Part shown: positions 56,725 to 64,000 of the stretch, piece after piece
How the letters are laid out: each line of letters begins with the position of its first letter
How positions within the stretch are numbered: position 1 is the first letter of the stretch
Assembly: GCF_002865585.1 (NCBI RefSeq)
Contig: NZ_CP025581.1
Coordinates: 1,178,001 to 1,242,000, forward strand
Length of the DNA: 64,000 bases
Reading direction: 5' to 3'
Origin: Nocardioides houyundeii
Lineage (GTDB): Bacteria > Actinomycetota > Actinomycetes > Propionibacteriales > Nocardioidaceae
Translations under genes and position numbers: made by a program
Notes under the pieces: generated by a model
What the model was told of the DNA's origin: nothing
Seen by the model: only the letters and a program-made list of their open reading frames with translations
The model's database searches: none

Positions 56725-57294
56725 ATGACTGATCTGGCCTACGTCCCTCGCTTCTTCCTCAAGCAGAAGCTGACCATGATGGTCAACCGCTACGAGGTTC
56801 TCGAGGCGAGGCCCGACGGCACGCCCGGTCGGGTGATGGCGTTCGCGGAGCAGAAGCGCTTCGCGTTCAAGGAGCAGGTCACCTTCTTCGAGGACTCCAC
56901 CCGCAACCGCCCGGTCTTCGGCTTCAAGGCGCGCTCCGTGGTGGACCTCAACGCCGGGTACGACGTCACCGACGCCGACGGCGCACCGCTGGGCTTCTTC
57001 CGCAAGGACTTCGGCGCGAGCCTGCTGCGCTCCACCTTCCACCTCGAGGGTCCCGGTTTCCAGGGCACGGGTCAGGAGCGGCACATGTGGGTGGCGCTGC
57101 TGCGCCGCGTCTCGGACTTCCCGTTCCTGCCGATCCACTTCGACTACGTGGCTCCCGACGGCCGGCCGCTGATCTCGGTCTCCCGGCAGGTGAGCATCGG
57201 GGACCGCTACACCGTCGACGTGCCCGACCGGCGCGTGGACTTCCGGCTGGCGGCCGCCGTGGCGGTGGCCATGGACGCGCTCATGTCCCGGTGA
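56725..57294 (+). CDS. LURP-one-related-like hypothetical protein
   Basis: This 189-residue soluble protein of beta-strand character resembles the tubby-like LURP-one fold, with FLKQKLTMMVNRYEVLEA, RVMAFAEQKRFAFKEQVTF and IHFDYVAPDGRPLISVSRQV. Bacterial members have no settled function; the fold suggests phospholipid contact. It stands between metG and an esterase gene. Confidence 0.65.
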   Translation: MTDLAYVPRFFLKQKLTMMVNRYEVLEARPDGTPGRVMAFAEQKRFAFKEQVTFFEDSTRNRPVFGFKARSVVDLNAGYDVTDADGAPLGFFRKDFGASLLRSTFHLEGPGFQGTGQERHMWVALLRRVSDFPFLPIHFDYVAPDGRPLISVSRQVSIGDRYTVDVPDRRVDFRLAAAVAVAMDALMSR

Positions 57295-57312
57295 CGGGAC
57301 AGGTGAGCTGAG

Positions 57313-58205
57313 GTGCTGCACCCGCAGGCCCGCCGGGCCCTGGAGGCCCAGGCGGCCGAGACCCCCGTGCACCACCCCGACTTCGACGTGGCCCGGGAGC
57401 GGGCCCAGGACCGGGCCGCGGCGCTGGCCGCGCCCCGTGAGCCGGTGGGGGAGGTCCGCGACCTCGATGCCGCCGGCGTCCCGGTGCGCGCCTACCTCCC
57501 GCAGAGCCGGCCGACCGGCGTGGTGGTGCACCTGCACGGCGGCGGCTTCGTGCTCAACGACGTCGAGGTGCACGACGCGGCGGCACGACGGCTGGTGAAC
57601 CGGTCGTCGATGGCGGTGGTGAGCGTGGACTACCGGCGTCCGCCCGAGCACCGCTTCCCCGCGGCCCCCGACGACGTCTCGACGGTCCTGGCGTGGCTCG
57701 CCGACCGAGGTCTTGGCGAGATCGGCCTGGGCGCCGACCTGCCGTGGTTCGCCCACGGCGACAGCGCCGGGGCCAACCTGGCCCTGGTGGCCGCGCTGCG
57801 GCACCCGGGACGGTTCGCGGCGCTGGCACTGATCTACCCGTTCCTGGACCCTGAGCTCTCCGGTGCGTCGTTCGAGACCGCGGGTGACGGCTTCGACAAG
57901 GAGCAGGCCCGTTGGTACTGGGAGCAGTACGCCCGATCCCGGGCCGACTTCGAGGATCCCGACCTGGCGCCCCTGCGCTCCGACAGCCTCGACACCCTGC
58001 CGCCCACGCTGGTGGTCACCTGCGAGCACGACCCGCTGCGAGACGAGGGGAGCTGCTGGCGACCCGGCTCGCCGAGGTCGGGGTGAGCGTGGTGGCGACC
58101 CGCTACCTCGGGATGGTGCACGGCTTCTGGCGGCACCCCGACGTCTTCGACGCCGCCGAGCCACTGATGCGGCAGGTGGCCGGCTTCCTGGACCAGCACG
58201 TCTGA
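57313..58205 (+). CDS. Alpha/beta hydrolase (HSL-type esterase), apparent frameshift
   Basis: This is a hormone-sensitive-lipase-like esterase. The oxyanion motif is HLHGGGFV near residue 76, the nucleophile Ser lies in AHGDSAGAN, the acid in CEHDPLRDEG and the His in MVHGFWRH. At GGGG (58047-58050) the frame slips; adding one G continues into ELLATRLAEVGVSVVATRYL and ends at 58205, giving 297 residues. It hydrolyses short-chain esters. This is the same one-base-loss pattern as in metG. Confidence 0.85.
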
Positions 58206-58217
58206 GAGGATCAGGCC

Positions 58218-58724
58218 ATGCGCGTGCACCTGGGATCTGACCATGCTGGCCTCGAGCTCAAGGACCACCTGATGAACTGGCTGGTCGACGCCGGCCACGA
58301 GGTCGTCGACCACGGTCCCTTCGTCTACGACGCCCTGGACGACTACCCCGTGTTCTGCCTGCGGGCGGCCGAGGCGGTGGCCGCGGAGCGGGCCGAGGGG
58401 CTCGACAGCCTCGGCGTGGTGATCGGCGGCTCCGGCAACGGCGAGCAGATGGCGGCCAACAAGGTCAAGGGGGTGCGCTGCGCCCTGGCCTGGTCGGAGG
58501 AGACCGCGGCGCTGGCCAAGGAGCACAACGACGCCAACGTCGTCTCGGTCGGCGGCCGGATGCACTCGGTCGAGGACATGACCCGCTTCGTCGAGGTCTT
58601 CCTGGCCACGCCGTTCAGCGGCGACGAGCGCCACGTCCGCCGGATCGGGCAGCTCGCCGACTACGAGGTCACCGGCGACCTCCCGCCGTTGCCGGACTCC
58701 GCCCTGCAGGGGCCGGGTGCCTGA
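58218..58724 (+). CDS. rpiB: Ribose-5-phosphate isomerase B
   Basis: This 168-residue isomerase interconverts ribose-5-phosphate and ribulose-5-phosphate in the pentose phosphate pathway. The phosphate and ring-opening residues are in GSDHAGLELKD. The block VVIGGSGNGEQMAANKV has Glu76 as catalytic base in place of the Cys of E. coli RpiB, as in mycobacterial RpiB. A ribosome binding site (GAGAGGA) precedes the ATG. It overlaps the next gene by eight bases. Confidence 0.94.
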   Translation: MRVHLGSDHAGLELKDHLMNWLVDAGHEVVDHGPFVYDALDDYPVFCLRAAEAVAAERAEGLDSLGVVIGGSGNGEQMAANKVKGVRCALAWSEETAALAKEHNDANVVSVGGRMHSVEDMTRFVEVFLATPFSGDERHVRRIGQLADYEVTGDLPPLPDSALQGPGA

Positions 58725-59598
58725 GGGGCACACCCTCCGGCGGCTCGCGGACGACCTCACGCTGGCCTTCGCCGGCCGGCGGGTGCGGGTGTCCAGCCCC
58801 CAGGGCCGGTTCGAGTCGGAGGCCCGGCAGCTCGACGGCGCGCTCCTCGAGGGCGCGGACTCCGCCGGCAAGCACCTCTTCGTGGAGCTCGAGGGGGAGC
58901 GGTTCATCCACGTCCACCTCGGCCTGATCGGTGGTTTCGCGGTGCACGCGGACGTGGCGCAGGTGCCCGGCCCCGTGGGCCAGGTGCGGTTGCGCCTGGT
59001 CACCGCCGACCCCGGACCCACGGCGTACGCCGACCTGCGCGGCGCCACCCGGTGCGAGCTCGTCGGCCCCGCTGGTCGCGACCTGGCGATCTCGAAGCTG
59101 GGCGCGGACCCGCTGCGTGCCGACGCCGACGTGGCGAGGGCCTGGCGCCGGATCAGCGCCAGCCCGCGGAGCATCGGCGACCTGCTGATGGACCAGACGG
59201 TGATCGCCGGGGTCGGCAACGTCTACCGCGCCGAGGTGCTCTTCCGGCACCGCATCCACCCGCTGCGTCCGGGCAGGACCCTGCGTCGCGGACAGTTCCT
59301 CGCCCTCTGGGACGACCTGATCGTGCTCATGGGCGAGGGGGTGCGCAGCGGCCGGATCGACACCGTGCGGCCCGAGCACACCCCCGAGGCCATGGGTCGG
59401 GAGCCGCGGCGCGACGACCACGGCGGGGAGGTCTACGTCTACCGGCGCACGGGTCAGCCCTGCCTGGTGTGCGGCACCCCCGTGCGCACGGCGGTGCTGG
59501 TGGGCAGGAATCTGTTCTGGTGCAGCAAATGTCAGCCCACGTTCCGCTCGCGGGCCCTAGGCTCGGCTCAACACGCGCGCGAGGATGGACATGGCTGA
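58717..59598 (+). CDS. Fpg/Nei family DNA glycosylase
   Basis: This 293-residue glycosylase/AP lyase begins MPEGHTLRR, placing the catalytic Pro2 and Glu3 as in Nei. The H2TH segment is QTVIAGVGNVYRAEVLF and the zinc finger is CLVCGTPV with CSKC. It removes oxidised bases from DNA. The GTG start lies inside the rpiB end, so the two genes are coupled. It is close to mycobacterial Nei2-type enzymes; Fpg is less likely. Confidence 0.92.
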   Translation: MPEGHTLRRLADDLTLAFAGRRVRVSSPQGRFESEARQLDGALLEGADSAGKHLFVELEGERFIHVHLGLIGGFAVHADVAQVPGPVGQVRLRLVTADPGPTAYADLRGATRCELVGPAGRDLAISKLGADPLRADADVARAWRRISASPRSIGDLLMDQTVIAGVGNVYRAEVLFRHRIHPLRPGRTLRRGQFLALWDDLIVLMGEGVRSGRIDTVRPEHTPEAMGREPRRDDHGGEVYVYRRTGQPCLVCGTPVRTAVLVGRNLFWCSKCQPTFRSRALGSAQHAREDGHG

Positions 59599-60685
59599 AG
59601 TGAGCTCGGTGTTGTCGGCCCCGTGGCGGGTGCTCAGGCAGCGGTGGCAGCGCGCCACCCGCACCGGTCTCTCCGAGCAGCTGGTGATGCTGGTGGTGGC
59701 CACCCTGCTGATGGCTGCGGCGATCATCGGACTGCCGGACTTCGCCCCGATGATGCTCCTGATGGTGCCCATGGTGATCGCCAGCCTGGTGCTGGGTCCA
59801 CGCCAGCTGCCCTGGTTCGTGGTCTTCGTGCTGATGACGCTCGCGGTCGCCGTCACCCGGCAGCCCGACGTGACCGCCCGGATCGCGGTGAGCGTCGCGG
59901 TGATGTTCGCCCTGGGCTTCATCATCCTGCTCAGCTCCTTCCGCCGCTCCCAGCTCGGCGTCGCGGGGTCACGGGGGGAGTCGATGCTCGTCGACCTCCG
60001 GGACCGCATCCTGAAGCAGGGCGCGATCCCGGCTCTGCCGCCCAGCTGGCACGTGATGTGGGAGCTGCGCTCCGCCGGGGGTACGCCGTTCGCGGGCGAC
60101 TTCGTGGTGGCCTCGCGCACCACGCCGGAGCGGCTCGAGCTCGCGGTGGTCGACGTCTCCGGCAAGGGTGAGGACGCCGGCACCCGGGCGCTGCTGCTCT
60201 CGGGTGCCTTCGGCGGGCTGATGGGCGCGATGCGCTCGGAGGAGTTCCTGCCGGCCGCCAACGCCTACCTGCTGCGCCAGGACTGGGAGGAGGGCTTCGC
60301 CACCGCGATCCACCTGTCCCTGGACCTCGGATCGGGTCGCTTCGCGCTGCGCTCGGCCGGACACCCTCCGGCGGCGCTGCACGACGCGGGATCGGGCCGC
60401 TGGGACGTGCTGGAGACCGAGGGGCCCGTGCTGGGACTCATCGAGGACGCCGAGTTCCCCGCCGTCCGCGGGCAGATGCGCCGCGGCGACGCGATGCTGC
60501 TCTACACCGACGGCCTGGTCGAGACCCGGGGGCGCGACATCGGCCTGGGCATCGACCGGATGCTCGGGCAGGCCGAGCGGGTGCTGCGCGGGGACTTCGA
60601 GAACGGCGCCGCCCGGCTCATCGACGCGCTGGGTTCCCCCGACGACGACCGGGCGCTGCTGATGGTGCACTACCGGCGCAGCTGA
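59591..60685 (+). CDS. Membrane PP2C-like SpoIIE-domain phosphatase
   Basis: This 364-residue protein has three or four N-terminal membrane helices (LVMLVVATLLMAAAIIGL, MVIASLVLG, FVVFVLMTLAVAV, FALGFIILL) and a cytoplasmic SpoIIE phosphatase domain. Metal-ligand Asp residues are visible in FAGDFVV, VVDVSGKGEDAG and LYTDGLVET. Such proteins dephosphorylate anti-anti-sigma factors. ATG 59591 is chosen because GAGG (59581-59584) sits six bases upstream. No partner sigma-regulator gene is adjacent. Confidence 0.87.
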   Translation: MAEVSSVLSAPWRVLRQRWQRATRTGLSEQLVMLVVATLLMAAAIIGLPDFAPMMLLMVPMVIASLVLGPRQLPWFVVFVLMTLAVAVTRQPDVTARIAVSVAVMFALGFIILLSSFRRSQLGVAGSRGESMLVDLRDRILKQGAIPALPPSWHVMWELRSAGGTPFAGDFVVASRTTPERLELAVVDVSGKGEDAGTRALLLSGAFGGLMGAMRSEEFLPAANAYLLRQDWEEGFATAIHLSLDLGSGRFALRSAGHPPAALHDAGSGRWDVLETEGPVLGLIEDAEFPAVRGQMRRGDAMLLYTDGLVETRGRDIGLGIDRMLGQAERVLRGDFENGAARLIDALGSPDDDRALLMVHYRRS

Positions 60686-60817
60686 GGCGCGCAGCCCGAC
60701 GTCGAGACGACTCCGGTCCGGTGGGCCTCGGTTGGGGATCGAACCGCCCGGTGTGGCACCATGGCATCGCGCAATTCACCCACCTCGCCGCTCGTGGCCG
60801 GGTGGGCCACAGTGCAT

Positions 60818-60888
60818 GCGGATGTAGCTCAATGGTAGAGCCTCAGTCTTCCAAACTGATTACGCGGGTTCGATTCCCGTCATCCGCT
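60818..60888 (+). tRNA. tRNA-Gly (anticodon TCC)
   Basis: This is a 71-base cloverleaf: acceptor GCGGATG with CATCCGC, D arm TAGCTCAATGGTAGAGC, anticodon loop CTTCCAA, T arm GGTTCGATTCC. The discriminator is T and CCA is not encoded. Confidence 0.95.
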
Positions 60889-60926
60889 CAGAGGCGCCCC
60901 AGACATGCGTGCGCGGGGTGTTTTGC

Positions 60927-60999
60927 CGGGGCGTAGCGTAGTGGCTAGCGCGCCTGCTTTGGGAGCAGGAGACCGCAGGTTCGAGTCCTGTCGCCCCGA
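60927..60999 (+). tRNA. tRNA-Pro (anticodon TGG)
   Basis: This is a 73-base cloverleaf: acceptor CGGGGCG with CGCCCCG, anticodon loop TTTGGGA, T arm GGTTCGAGTCC, discriminator A. It is 38 bases from tRNA-Gly, so the two are probably cotranscribed. Confidence 0.95.
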
Positions 61000-61032
61000 C
61001 TTCCGCACCACCACCGACGAAGGAGATCACCT

Positions 61033-62466
61033 GTGAAGAGCGCCGTCGAGAACTTGAGCCCGACCCGGGCCAAGCTGACTGTCGAGGTGCCCTTCGAGGA
61101 GCTCAAGCCGAGCCTCGACGCGGCGTACAAGAAGATCGCCCAGCAGATCAACGTCCCCGGCTTCCGCCGGGGCAAGGTGCCGCCGGCCGTGATCGACCGC
61201 CAGGTCGGCCGCGGCGCGGTCCTGGACGAGGCGATCAACGAGGTCCTGCCCGCCAAGTACATGGAGGCCCTGCAGGCGAACTCCCTCGAGCCCTTGGCCC
61301 AGCCGGAGATCGAGGTGACGAAGTTCGAGGACAACCAGACCCTCGAGTTCACCGCCGAGGTCGACATCAAGCCGGACTTCGAGGTCCCCGCCTACGACGC
61401 CGTCACCGCCGAGGTGGACGACATCACCGTGACCGACGCCGACGTGGAGGAGCAGCTCCAGGCCCTGCGTGAGCGCTTCGGCTCGCTGGTCGACGTGGAG
61501 CGGGCAGCCGCCGACGGCGACTTCGTGACCATCGACCTGGTGGCTGCCAAGGAGGGCGAGACGGTCGAGGGCGGCGAGGTCTCCGGCATGTCCTACAAGG
61601 TCGGCCGCGGCGGCATGCTCGACGGGCTCGACGAGGCCCTGGTGGGCATGTCGGCCGGCGAGGAGAAGACCTTCGCCTCCCAGCTGGTCGGTGGCGACCT
61701 GATCGGTGAGGACGTCGACGTCACCGTCAAGGTCACCGCCGTGCAGGAGCAGCAGCTGCCCGAGCTGGACGACGAGTTCGCCCAGATGGCCTCGGAGTTC
61801 GACACCGTCGAGGAGCTCACGACCGACGTGCGCGAGCGACTCGGCCGCGGCAAGCGGCTCGAGCAGGCCGCGGCCGCCCGGGACGCGGTGCTGGAGGCAC
61901 TGCTGGAGAAGACCGAGATCCCGCTGCCCGAGACCCTGGTCACCGACGAGCTGAACGCCCGCCGCCAGAACGTCGAGCAGCAGCTGGTCTACGCCGGTCT
62001 CACCATGGAGAAGTACCTCGAGGACGAGGGACAGACCCTCGAGGAGTTCGAGGCCGACCTGGAGCGCCGGGTGCGCGACGCCGTGGCCGCCCAGTTCGTG
62101 CTGGACGCCATCGCGAAGGCCGAGGAGATCGGCGTCGACCAGAACGATCTGTCCCAGCACCTGGTGATGCGTGCCCAGCAGTCCGGCCAGGACCCGCAGG
62201 AGTTCGCCAACCACATGTTCGAGCACAACCACATCCCCGAGCTGGTCCAGGAGATCGTGCGCGGCAAGGCCCTGGCCCAGGTGGTGGAGTCCGCGATCGT
62301 CAAGGACGCCTCGGGCAACGTGGTCGAGCTGAAGAACCTGCGCCCCGACGGCAGCATCGGCGAGCCCGAGGAGCCGACCGCCGAGGGCGACAGTGCCTCC
62401 GACGGTGCCTCCGACGAGGCGTCCGACGACGCCTCCGAGGACACCGAGGCGCCGACGCAGGCCTGA
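61033..62466 (+). CDS. tig: Trigger factor
   Basis: This 477-residue ribosome-associated chaperone has the ribosome-binding loop [11 protein letters not shown] near residues 43-53, a FKBP-type PPIase middle domain ([20 protein letters not shown]) and a helical C-terminal chaperone domain. The last 40 residues are a low-complexity acidic tail of Ser/Asp/Glu/Ala. The GTG start is preceded by AAGGAGA. The order tig-clpP1-clpP2 is conserved in actinobacteria and links folding to proteolysis. Confidence 0.96.
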   Translation: MKSAVENLSPTRAKLTVEVPFEELKPSLDAAYKKIAQQINVPGFRRGKVPPAVIDRQVGRGAVLDEAINEVLPAKYMEALQANSLEPLAQPEIEVTKFEDNQTLEFTAEVDIKPDFEVPAYDAVTAEVDDITVTDADVEEQLQALRERFGSLVDVERAAADGDFVTIDLVAAKEGETVEGGEVSGMSYKVGRGGMLDGLDEALVGMSAGEEKTFASQLVGGDLIGEDVDVTVKVTAVQEQQLPELDDEFAQMASEFDTVEELTTDVRERLGRGKRLEQAAAARDAVLEALLEKTEIPLPETLVTDELNARRQNVEQQLVYAGLTMEKYLEDEGQTLEEFEADLERRVRDAVAAQFVLDAIAKAEEIGVDQNDLSQHLVMRAQQSGQDPQEFANHMFEHNHIPELVQEIVRGKALAQVVESAIVKDASGNVVELKNLRPDGSIGEPEEPTAEGDSASDGASDEASDDASEDTEAPTQA

Positions 62467-62489
62467 GCCTCACCCGCACAGCACCTCCC

Positions 62490-62525
62490 GATCCCCGTCC
62501 CGGCCCTCTGGCCGGGGCGGGGATC
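62490..62525 (+). terminator. Intrinsic terminator after tig
   Basis: GATCCCCGTCCCGGCC pairs with 62510-62525 over 16 bases with one G-U and a 4-base loop, followed by a short T-run. It separates tig from the clpP operon. Confidence 0.8.
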
Positions 62526-62548
62526 GTCGCTTTGGCCGGCGATGTGTG

Positions 62549-62562
62549 CGCTCTGGGCGAAC
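62549..62562 (-). promoter_or_regulatory. Candidate ClgR operator upstream of clpP1
   Basis: The minus strand reads GTTCGCCCAGAGCG, an exact match to the published Streptomyces ClgR consensus GTTCGC-N5-GCG. It sits about 40-50 bases upstream of the clpP1 -10 box, where an activator would bind. Confidence 0.6.
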
Positions 62563-62599
62563 AGGGCGGGTATCTCGTGGAACTGTCGGAGCTTCGGGC

Positions 62600-62605
62600 T
62601 AGGGT
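62600..62605 (+). promoter_or_regulatory. -10 box TAGGGT of clpP1P2
   Basis: TAGGGT is seven bases before the GTG at 62613, so the operon mRNA would be leaderless. Confidence 0.5.
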
Positions 62606-62612
62606 CGCTGAC

Positions 62613-63266
62613 GTGAACCCGAACTCCAGTGCACCCGCGATGTCGCCACAGATGAACGGTGGCGGTTCCTACGGGCTCGACGACCACATCTACCAGCGCC
62701 TGCTCAAGGAGCGGATCGTCTTCCTCGGCTCCGAGGTGCGTGACCAGAACGCGAACGCGATCTGCGCCCAGCTCCTGCTGCTGTCGGCCGAGGATCCCGA
62801 GGCCGACATCTTCCTGCACATCAACAGTCCCGGCGGGTCTGTCGATGCGGGCATGGCCATCTACGACACCATGAACTACATCCCCAACGACGTCGCAACC
62901 GTAGGCATGGGCCTGGCGGCGTCGATGGGCCAGTTCCTGCTCTGCGCCGGCACCAAGGGCAAGCGCTACGCCCTGCCGCACGCGCGGATCATGATGCACC
63001 AGCCCTCCTCGGGCATGGGCGGCTCGGCCTCGGACATCAAGATCCAGGCCCAGCAGTCGCTGCACATCAAGAAGGTGCTGCTCGAGCTGATCGCCCAGCA
63101 CACCGGACAGTCCGTCGAGCAGGTCGAGAACGACGCCGACCGCGACCGCTGGTTCACCGCTGACCAGGCCCGCGAGTACGGCCTCGTCGACCAGGTGATC
63201 AAGAGCGCCCGCGAGGCCGCCGACGAAGGCCGGCCCGCCCACTCCTCCGACGCTGACAAGGACTGA
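62613..63266 (+). CDS. clpP1: ATP-dependent Clp protease proteolytic subunit 1
   Basis: This 217-residue serine peptidase has the nucleophile Ser in [11 protein letters not shown], the His in [10 protein letters not shown] and the Asp in the ENDADRDRW region. It forms heptameric rings with ClpP2 that degrade proteins fed by ClpX or ClpC. GTG 62613 is selected because it lies seven bases after TAGGGT; ATG codons at 62640 and 62652 are alternatives. ClpP2 begins four bases after its stop. Confidence 0.93.
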   Translation: MNPNSSAPAMSPQMNGGGSYGLDDHIYQRLLKERIVFLGSEVRDQNANAICAQLLLLSAEDPEADIFLHINSPGGSVDAGMAIYDTMNYIPNDVATVGMGLAASMGQFLLCAGTKGKRYALPHARIMMHQPSSGMGGSASDIKIQAQQSLHIKKVLLELIAQHTGQSVEQVENDADRDRWFTADQAREYGLVDQVIKSAREAADEGRPAHSSDADKD

Positions 63267-63269
63267 CGC

Positions 63270-63887
63270 ATGAACTACTACATCCCGCAGTGGGAGGAGC
63301 GGACCTCCTACGGGTTCCGCCGCATCGACCCCTACGGCAAGCTCTTCGAGGAGCGCATCATCTTCCTCGGCTCGCCCATCTCCGACGACGTCGCGAACGC
63401 CGTCATGGCCCAGCTGCTGTGCCTGGAGACGATGAACCCCGACCAGGACATCTCCATCTACATCAACTCGCCCGGTGGCTCGTTCACCGCGCTGACCGCC
63501 ATCTACGACACGATGCGGTTCATCAAGCCGGACGTGCAGACCGTCTGCCTGGGCCAGGCTGCCTCGGCTGCGGCGATCCTGCTCGCCGCCGGTACGCCGG
63601 GCAAGCGCCTGGCACTGCCCAACAGCCGGATCCTGATCCACCAGCCCTACACCGAGGGCACGTTCGGCCAGACCTCCGACATCGAGATCCAGGCCAACGA
63701 GATCCTGCGGATGCGTGAGCTCCTGGAGAAGATGATCTCCGACCACAGTGGTCGGGACATCGAGACGGTCAGTCGCGACATCGAGCGCGACAAGATCCTC
63801 ACCGCGGAGCAGGCCGTCGAGTACGGCCTCATCGACTCCGTGCTCGAGCCGAGGTCCGGCGAGATCGCCCTCGGCGCGGGTCGCTGA
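63270..63887 (+). CDS. clpP2: ATP-dependent Clp protease proteolytic subunit 2
   Basis: This 205-residue partner of ClpP1 has Ser in GQAASAAAILLAAG, His in IHQPYTEGTFG and Asp in SRDIERDKIL. Actinobacteria need both ClpP1 and ClpP2 to form the active mixed tetradecamer. The 3-base spacing to clpP1 implies one transcript and coupled translation. The usual next gene, clpX, would lie beyond the window. Confidence 0.95.
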   Translation: MNYYIPQWEERTSYGFRRIDPYGKLFEERIIFLGSPISDDVANAVMAQLLCLETMNPDQDISIYINSPGGSFTALTAIYDTMRFIKPDVQTVCLGQAASAAAILLAAGTPGKRLALPNSRILIHQPYTEGTFGQTSDIEIQANEILRMRELLEKMISDHSGRDIETVSRDIERDKILTAEQAVEYGLIDSVLEPRSGEIALGAGR

Positions 63888-63919
63888 CCCATCAGACAGC
63901 AAACGTCGGGCTCTTCGTG

Positions 63920-63941
63920 TCCGCCCCCCGAGGGGGGCGGG
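63920..63941. repeat. Short GC hairpin after clpP2
   Basis: CCGCCCCC and GGGGGCGG pair around CGAG, with no T-run. It may be a weak terminator or part of the next gene's upstream region. No gene is visible in 63888-64000. Confidence 0.35.
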
Positions 63942-64000
63942 CGCGAGGTACCGTCTAGGAGTTTCGCAGCGATGCCGGGCGACCGGCCGGACCGGAGGAT

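Noticed and set aside
55321..58164. A 947-codon minus-strand open frame
   Set aside because: It is a shadow of metG, the LURP-like gene and the esterase, with compositional bias and no motifs.
61989..63902. A 637-codon minus-strand open frame opposite tig and clpP
   Set aside because: The real genes on the plus strand are unmistakable; the antisense translation has no family features.

Overview
The window is chromosomal DNA from a high-GC Gram-positive actinomycete. The family mix points to Nocardioidaceae (Nocardioides-like), but I cannot confirm the genus from sequence alone. Supporting signs are strong G/C bias in third codon positions, many GTG starts, many genes whose start codon lies 6-8 bases after a TANNNT -10 box (leaderless transcripts), DinB/maleylpyruvate-isomerase-like and Rv2466c-like proteins typical of mycothiol-producing bacteria, and the order tig-clpP1-clpP2 with a ClgR-type operator.

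Bases 1-7840 are accessory DNA that abuts the 3' end of a tRNA-Lys gene, a classic island integration site. This part holds a DUF4238 protein and a small membrane-protein gene split by a complete IS21-family element, whose exact ends and 5-bp target duplication can be read. It also holds a roughly 1 kb decayed stretch with coding-like fragments, and a two-gene operon made of a coiled-coil protein plus a DUF4041/T5orf172 (GIY-YIG-like) protein.

From about 7.9 kb onward the DNA looks like ordinary core chromosome. Bases 7.9-13.2 kb: GlgC-like nucleotidyltransferase, FAD oxidoreductase, orphan histidine kinase, tRNA-His. Bases 13.2-18.1 kb: oligoribonuclease, a MauE/DsbA-like redox group, adenosine-deaminase-family enzyme, hexapeptide acetyltransferase, fasciclin protein, tRNA-Arg. 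Bases 18.3-26.7 kb: DinB/MDMPI-like proteins, secreted amidase, large lipoprotein, CMD protein, SDR. Bases 26.7-36.9 kb: fatty-acid desaturase, DAACS symporter, histidine phosphatase with nnrD, DUF7669 protein, uracil permease, enoyl-CoA hydratase, RlmC-type methylase, MFS transporter. Bases 36.9-45.4 kb: Xaa-Pro aminopeptidase, PrsW protease, two dynamin-like GTPases, SSB, EttA. Bases 45.4-54.1 kb: MarR, thiolase, double-hotdog thioesterase, truncated haemoglobin, MscS, DUF5130, PepN, DsbA-family protein. Bases 54.1-60.7 kb: GPP34 protein, MetG, LURP-like, esterase, RpiB, Nei/Fpg, SpoIIE phosphatase. Bases 60.8-64 kb: tRNA-Gly, tRNA-Pro, tig, clpP1, clpP2.

A striking technical or biological pattern is that seven otherwise well-formed genes, including metG, each carry one or two single-base losses in short G or C runs. 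Restoring one base per site gives full-length, family-typical proteins. The uniform direction and context suggest assembly errors more than real decay, so these genes are annotated as probably intact.
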